Positions 34,903-35,980 of a stretch of DNA of 35,980 bases are shown in pieces (position 1 is the stretch's first letter; every line of letters begins with the position of its first letter). The notes under the pieces are model-generated. The model worked only from the letters and a program-made list of their open reading frames with translations, ran no database searches and was not told where the DNA came from. The position numbers and the translations under genes were made by a program. This DNA comes from Cyclobacteriaceae bacterium (GTDB lineage Bacteria; Bacteroidota; Bacteroidia; Cytophagales; Cyclobacteriaceae), in assembly GCA_012033595.1 (NCBI GenBank), contig JAAUQL010000063.1:1-35980 (forward strand), in the 5' to 3' direction.

Positions 34903-35844
34903 TCATTTCCTTTTTATTCCGCTGTAGGGATTGTAGCCGTTAAGATTTTTTGGGTAATAACCCCTGCCATCATAAGGGCGTTTGCGCGGATGTGATTTGC
35001 ATTTTTCTGAACAGGCACCTTCCATGGCCTCTGCGCAGGTTTCGCAAATGGGCACATGTTTGTTGCACTCCGGGTTGGCACAATTGACCATGCGGTCGCT
35101 GTGGTCGCCACATATGTGGCACGAGCTCACTATAGTCGGATTTACCTTATTCACATCGGCCACTATGCGGTTGTCAAACACATAACATTTGCCTTCGAAG
35201 TCTTCACCACCCTCTTCGATACCGTATTTGATAATGCCCCCATGGAGTTGGTACACGTTGGCAAAGCCTTTTTCGAGCAGGTAGGCACTGGCCTTTTCGC
35301 ACTTAATCCCACCGGTGCAGTAGGTAATTACTTTTTTGTCTTTGTATTGCTCCAGCTCCGCTACCTTGTCGGGAAAGTCCCGAAAATTATCTATATCAAA
35401 TGAGATGGCATTTTTAAACCTGCCGACATTGTGTTCGTAATTCGACCGCACATCCACCACGATAACGTCCTCATCGTTTTTTACTTTTTTAAACTCATGC
35501 GGTTCGATGTATTTTCCGGTTTTTTTGTTGGGATCAATGTGGCGCAGGCCAGAATGGACGATTTCATCCTTCACCCTGATGTTCAATTTCTGAAACCCGT
35601 GAGTTGGTGATGTCTCCACTTTGAATTCGGTATGGGCAAACCTTTGATCTGCATGGAGATGCGACATATACTTTTCGCAATCGGTTTTTAATCCGGAAAT
35701 GGTGCCATTGATTCCCTCTTCGGCTATGATAATCCTGCCAAGCAGATTGTTTTCAATACAATATAAATGGTGTTGAACTCTGAAGGCCTCAGGGTCTACT
35801 ATTTTGGTGTAGCAATAATAAAGTAAGATCAAATATTCGTTCAT
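34903..35844 (-). CDS. trhO: TrhO/YceA-like tRNA uridine-34 hydroxylase (rhodanese domain)
   Basis: A 313-residue protein of the YceA family. TrhO makes 5-hydroxyuridine at the wobble position of tRNAs with O2. The N-terminal ferredoxin-like part has RIIIAEEGINGTISG and FQKLNIRVKDEIVHSGL. The rhodanese domain (about 120-220) has VVDVRSNYEHNVGRFKNA and the catalytic cysteine in ITYCTGGIKCEKASAYL. The C-terminus has cysteine pairs (CHICGDHSD, NCANPEC, CETC, CSEKC), probably a zinc module, then a basic tail. Start at ATG 35844; the TTG two codons upstream is less likely. First gene of the minus-strand run. Confidence 0.92.
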   Translation of the reverse strand: MNEYLILLYYCYTKIVDPEAFRVQHHLYCIENNLLGRIIIAEEGINGTISGLKTDCEKYMSHLHADQRFAHTEFKVETSPTHGFQKLNIRVKDEIVHSGLRHIDPNKKTGKYIEPHEFKKVKNDEDVIVVDVRSNYEHNVGRFKNAISFDIDNFRDFPDKVAELEQYKDKKVITYCTGGIKCEKASAYLLEKGFANVYQLHGGIIKYGIEEGGEDFEGKCYVFDNRIVADVNKVNPTIVSSCHICGDHSDRMVNCANPECNKHVPICETCAEAMEGACSEKCKSHPRKRPYDGRGYYPKNLNGYNPYSGIKRK

Positions 35845-35911
35845 GGTCAATACTATGAGTCACAGATATATTGGTTTTATGGATACATTTTTTTTGTAAT
35901 AAATGCCTGGC

Positions 35912-35980
35912 TTAGGCTATTCCGCAGGCATCAAACAGGGTCATTCTTTCAAATGACTTATGGGCTATTTGCCGCAATTG
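35912..35980 (-). CDS. Possible C-terminal end of a gene entering from the right edge
   Basis: The only minus-strand frame open from the right edge beyond a few codons encodes 22 residues ending SFERMTLFDACGIA and a TAA at 35914. It is too short to identify. The other two frames stop within seven codons. Chance is possible. Confidence 0.3.
   Translation of the reverse strand, partial: QLRQIAHKSFERMTLFDACGIA

Noticed and set aside
1-35980. CRISPR array, insertion sequence, prophage, tRNA or rRNA genes
   Set aside because: Looked for repeated spacers, terminal inverted repeats with transposase, phage genes and tRNA-like arms; none seen. The window is chromosomal housekeeping plus a glycan cluster.

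Overview
The window reads as a piece of a Bacteroidota chromosome, probably order Cytophagales and probably marine or otherwise Na+-exposed. The reasons are protein-level: a left-edge secreted protein with a WYLGNGDG-type N-terminus, the tgt-LptF/G-like order, a MarR-pirin-YceI cluster, TAnnTTTG-like -7 elements, little Shine-Dalgarno use, and a NhaD antiporter plus a Na+-type membrane pyrophosphatase. This placement is inference. No rRNA, tRNA, insertion sequence, phage gene or CRISPR array was seen.

Layout. 1-7.8 kb: edge of a secreted protein, ClC channel with CBS domains, nitronate monooxygenase (+), NhaD, a response regulator fused to a class III nucleotide cyclase, a rhomboid protease and a polyprenyl diphosphate synthase, mostly on the minus strand. 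8.1-9.9 kb: MarR regulator, pirin and YceI, with a perfect palindrome over the likely MarR promoter. 10.2-14.4 kb: a large membrane sensor (HAMP-like, GAF, PAS) with no output domain, then an amidohydrolase. 14.4-23.2 kb: a plus-strand surface-glycan cluster with WcaF-like acetyltransferase, GT2, WbpV-like reductase/epimerase, WbpL/WecA-like GT4, then PglC-, PglD-, PglE- and PglF-like genes and a second GT4 phosphosugar transferase. 23.5-25.8 kb: membrane pyrophosphatase. 26.0-28.6 kb (minus): rsmG, ECF sigma factor, GT2. 28.7-32.5 kb (plus): tgt, LptF/G-like permease, EamA transporter, PAP2 phosphatase. 32.6-35.8 kb (minus): a nucleotidyltransferase/GHMP-kinase fusion, nucleoside phosphorylase and TrhO-like tRNA hydroxylase.

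How the genes work together. The glycan cluster contains a complete predicted route to UDP-N,N'-diacetylbacillosamine (PglF, PglE, PglD) and its lipid-linked initiator (PglC). It also has a parallel reductase plus GT4 pair that could use the same PglF 4-keto product to start a second lipid-linked glycan. Polyprenyl synthase, PAP2 phosphatase and the LptF/G-like permease may serve the same envelope economy, but they sit outside the cluster.

Sequence quality. Seven recognisable genes (cyclase, polyprenyl synthase, pirin, WbpV-like, PglF, pyrophosphatase, nucleotidyltransferase-kinase) are broken by nine apparent frameshifts, and an eighth gene (nitronate monooxygenase) has a damaged start. Every one is repaired by adding exactly one base, and most lie in short homopolymers. 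I read this as systematic under-calling in the source sequence, not pseudogenes or programmed frameshifting, and I give full repaired spans for these genes.
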